Below, in pieces: positions 6,192 to 8,659 of a DNA stretch of 8,659 nt. The DNA comes from Clostridia bacterium. GTDB lineage: Bacteria; Bacillota; Clostridia; Oscillospirales; CAG-382. A program made the position numbers and the translations under genes. The stretch covers positions 1 through 8,659 of the forward strand of contig JAGDBE010000146.1 of NCBI GenBank assembly GCA_017959195.1, given 5' to 3'. The notes below the pieces were generated by a model that saw only the letters and a program-made list of their open reading frames with translations, was not told where the DNA came from and did not search any database. Every line of letters starts with the position of its first letter. Within the stretch, counting starts at the first letter, position 1.

Positions 6192-8627
6192 ATGAAAAAG
6201 AAAATTTTATGCATCGTACTGGCAGTAATTCTGGCAATTACACCTCTTGTAATGTCATCATGCCAAAAGGAGAATGAGGTAATCGATCTTTCTCCGGAAA
6301 GCGGGGCAATGACGACAAAAGATTTGAAAAATGTCTATAAGAGCGAAATTATAAACCTCAAAGGCACGGATTTTGAAAATCTTGAGATATCGTCGGTAAT
6401 AAAACTGAACGACGAGAAGTTTGTCGTTAACGGATACGATAACGTAAACTACACGTCTAACTATTATATTACCGATATCAACTTCAAAAACTCAACCGTC
6501 GTTCCCATAAACAAATCAGATGAGAATTACAGTGCTTATATCAACATCATCACGTCGAATCCCGCCGATGGAAGCATATGGTACATTAAAAACGAATATT
6601 ATTATTCTTACTACGAAACGTATGAATCAGACGACGTTGAGAACTACGGCTCCGGCGAAAGCATCGACGACTACTATCTTGTAAAACTCGGTGCCGACGG
6701 CAATATTGAATCCGAAACCAAGATTAACGATTATCTTGAAATCAAAAGCGAGTATGACGACTATACATACAGCGGATACGTTTCAAAGATGTTGTTTGCG
6801 GACAATAAGCTTATCACACTTGTAAGCGGCCAGAAATTCAGCATATTCAATGCTGAAACCGGAGAATTTGAAAAAGAAGTTCCTTTAACGGACGGCGTTT
6901 ACGCAAATACCGCATTCTTAGGCAAAGACGGCAAAGTATATCTTACGAGCTATGACGACGACGGTATGGGACTGTTTACGGTAGATCTTGAATCGGGCAG
7001 CGTAAATAAAGCAAAAGACGTAAGCTTCGATTTATATGAATACAGCCCGACGGACGGCGAACTTGGATATGATATAATTCTCTCAAACGAATCGGGTATT
7101 TACGGATATGATATGTCGAAAGACGAAATAACCGAAATCTGTAACTACGTAAACTCCGATATCTCCGCATATTACGCTTCATTCGTGTTCCTCGACGGCG
7201 ACAGAATTTTAATGCCGATTTATGACGATGATACGATGAAAACCGAGCTTTTCTTGCTGACGAAAGTTGATCCTTCGGAAATGAAGGAAAGATACGTAAT
7301 CAAAGTTGCGGGAGAATACGTCAACTATAACCTGAAAAACGCGCTTATGAAGTTCAACAGAACGCAGGACGAATACAAGGTTATATTTGAGGACTATTCA
7401 AAGTACAACAACGAGGCTAACAACTGGGAAGGCGCAAAGGATGCGCTCAACAGAGACATAGTATCAAAGACCGACGCGCCCGATATTCTCATGGTCAACT
7501 ACAATACGAACGTTGAAAGCCTTGCTTCAAAGGGCGTATTCATGGATATCGAAGAGTTGATGGCGAGCGACAGCGAGTTCAACAAATCCGATTACCTTGA
7601 AAACGTATTTGAAGCTATGAAGGTTAAAGGCAAATTATATACCTTTACTCCGTCGGCAAACTTCATGACGATAGTAGGTAAGAAGTCGTTATTCGGCGAC
7701 AAAACAGGCTGGACTGTTGATGAATTCTATAAAATGTATAAATCCTTGGGCGAAGGCGAGTCGATGTTCTCGCAGTCGACGAGGGAAGACATCGGTAAGA
7801 CGCTTATCAGCATAGTATTTAATGACTTTGTTGATGAAAATACCGGAAAATGTTCGTTCAACAGCCAGGAATTCAAAGACCTGCTCGAATACATAAAAGA
7901 CCTCCCGGAAGATTATTCCGCTTACAGCAGTATGTGGGACGAAAACCCGAATTACTGGGAAGAAATGGAACTTTCATACAGCAAAGGCACGACGAAGCTT
8001 TATAACATATCGCTTTATAACTTCAAGCAGATTCCTCAGTACGAAGCATACATGGGCGAAGACATAACGTTTATCGGATATCCGACGTCAGGCTCAAAGG
8101 GCGGAAACGGAACCATAATTACCACGAATTTTGAACTTGCGGGAATTGCATCCTCCAAGGTTAAAGCGGGTGTCTGGGCAGTATTCAAGTATCTTCTCAG
8201 CGACGCTTATCAGGAAACCCTTGCGGGTAAGACCAACGGTTATTCATGGACATTCCCGATTAAGAAGAGCACGATAGAAGAAAAAATCGAAACGGATCTT
8301 AAACCCAACGTATATAAATATACCGACGAAGACGGCAACGAAGTGGAAGAAGAATACGACGACACGTATTATATCGGCGGCACGGAAGTAACTCTCAGAA
8401 AGAGCACGAGAGAAGACGCCGACAGAATATACGACATTATTTCCAAAGCAACCGTCTGCTTAAGGTCCGAAGACACAAAGACGAATATGATAATGGAAGA
8501 AGCGAAACCGTTCTTTGACGGACAGAAGTCGGTTGACGACGTTGTTGAAGTTATCAATTGGGTGCGACAATCTCAAAGTTCAAATCGTGAAGTCGGAAGA
8601 CAAATTGATCGTGCTTGCCAAGCTTGA
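6192..8627 (+). CDS. Lipoprotein: probable beta-propeller fused to a family-1 extracellular solute-binding domain (3' end probably chimeric)
   Basis: Reads as 811 residues from ATG 6192, which follows AAAGGA (6178-6183) at 8 bases. A signal peptide (KKK then hydrophobic 5-21) ends in VMSSC, with Cys24 the probable lipidated residue. Residues about 30-355 look like a beta-propeller: strand-turn units such as FSIFNAETGEFEKE (216-229), LFTVDLESGSV (261-271) and IYGYDMSKDEI (303-313) recur about every 42-45 residues. From about 368 the protein follows the family-1 binding protein pattern: YVIKVAG, DAPDILMVN, GKLYTFTPSANF, FIGYPTSGSKGG, AGVWAVFKYLLSDAYQETL, FFDGQKSVDDVVEVI. Usual binding proteins are 400-450 residues, so the propeller is an added domain. 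It would deliver substrate to the two permeases of the operon. The last 22 residues (790-811) do not match the expected family ending of roughly I-x-x-R-V-x-x-Y-L and are probably not native; see the tail feature. Confidence 0.88.
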   Translation: MKKKILCIVLAVILAITPLVMSSCQKENEVIDLSPESGAMTTKDLKNVYKSEIINLKGTDFENLEISSVIKLNDEKFVVNGYDNVNYTSNYYITDINFKNSTVVPINKSDENYSAYINIITSNPADGSIWYIKNEYYYSYYETYESDDVENYGSGESIDDYYLVKLGADGNIESETKINDYLEIKSEYDDYTYSGYVSKMLFADNKLITLVSGQKFSIFNAETGEFEKEVPLTDGVYANTAFLGKDGKVYLTSYDDDGMGLFTVDLESGSVNKAKDVSFDLYEYSPTDGELGYDIILSNESGIYGYDMSKDEITEICNYVNSDISAYYASFVFLDGDRILMPIYDDDTMKTELFLLTKVDPSEMKERYVIKVAGEYVNYNLKNALMKFNRTQDEYKVIFEDYSKYNNEANNWEGAKDALNRDIVSKTDAPDILMVNYNTNVESLASKGVFMDIEELMASDSEFNKSDYLENVFEAMKVKGKLYTFTPSANFMTIVGKKSLFGDKTGWTVDEFYKMYKSLGEGESMFSQSTREDIGKTLISIVFNDFVDENTGKCSFNSQEFKDLLEYIKDLPEDYSAYSSMWDENPNYWEEMELSYSKGTTKLYNISLYNFKQIPQYEAYMGEDITFIGYPTSGSKGGNGTIITTNFELAGIASSKVKAGVWAVFKYLLSDAYQETLAGKTNGYSWTFPIKKSTIEEKIETDLKPNVYKYTDEDGNEVEEEYDDTYYIGGTEVTLRKSTREDADRIYDIISKATVCLRSEDTKTNMIMEEAKPFFDGQKSVDDVVEVINWVRQSQSSNREVGRQIDRACQA

Positions 8628-8659
8628 TGACTAAGAATAACGCTAGCACAACCAGATCG
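8558..8659. other. Suspected chimeric or foreign tail at the window end
   Basis: After VDDVVEVI the binding-protein frame continues as NWVRQSQSS and ends at 8627 with an atypical, CGN-arginine-bearing stretch. In a different frame, 8560-8634 is open and ends in VQIVKSEDKLIVLAKLDD followed by TAA, which looks like a natural protein C-terminus and not like this family. The breakpoint would be near 8557. NheI, HindIII and MfeI recognition sequences also occur here, but at this length that may be chance. An assembly join is my preferred reading; a true rearrangement is possible. Confidence 0.45.

Overview
The window looks like a piece of a low-to-moderate GC anaerobic member of the Bacillota, most likely class Clostridia, possibly from a metagenome. 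The reasons are a clostridial-type 2[4Fe-4S] ferredoxin, an ECF-type riboflavin S component, strong GGAGG ribosome binding sites, TTG starts, heavy use of ATA and AGA codons, and a lipoprotein sugar-type binding protein with Gram-positive-style permeases. I cannot name a genus. All seven genes are on the plus strand.

Layout. (1) 21-574: a RibU-like riboflavin transporter S component whose reading frame is broken by one missing base in a T tract at 58-62. (2) 575-656: an intergenic region with an extended -10 promoter and an inverted repeat. (3) 657-827: a 56-residue 2[4Fe-4S] ferredoxin, closed by a strong intrinsic terminator at about 840-870. (4) 871-988: an AT-rich promoter region. (5) 989-8627: a five-gene, tightly packed operon. 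It encodes two MalF/MalG-type ABC permeases, a very long coiled-coil MacA/HlyD-like membrane adaptor, a two-TM protein with a MacB-periplasmic-core-like ectodomain, and a large lipoprotein that joins a probable beta-propeller to a family-1-type solute-binding domain.

The operon is the part worth attention. Permeases and binding protein are the parts of a carbohydrate-type importer. Set between them, and overlapping each other, are two genes resembling pieces of a MacAB exporter or mechanotransmission machine, but with no ATPase and no four-TM MacB core. My reading (inference) is an importer with accessory extracellular architecture: a long adaptor hairpin that could reach through the cell wall, an orphan MacB-like ectodomain, and a propeller-fused receptor. 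No ATP-binding subunit is encoded here; a shared MsmX-like ATPase elsewhere would be needed.

Both ends of the window raise quality concerns. The first gene has a homopolymer frameshift. The last roughly 100 bases (from about 8558) do not continue the binding protein as its family would predict and look like a chimeric join.
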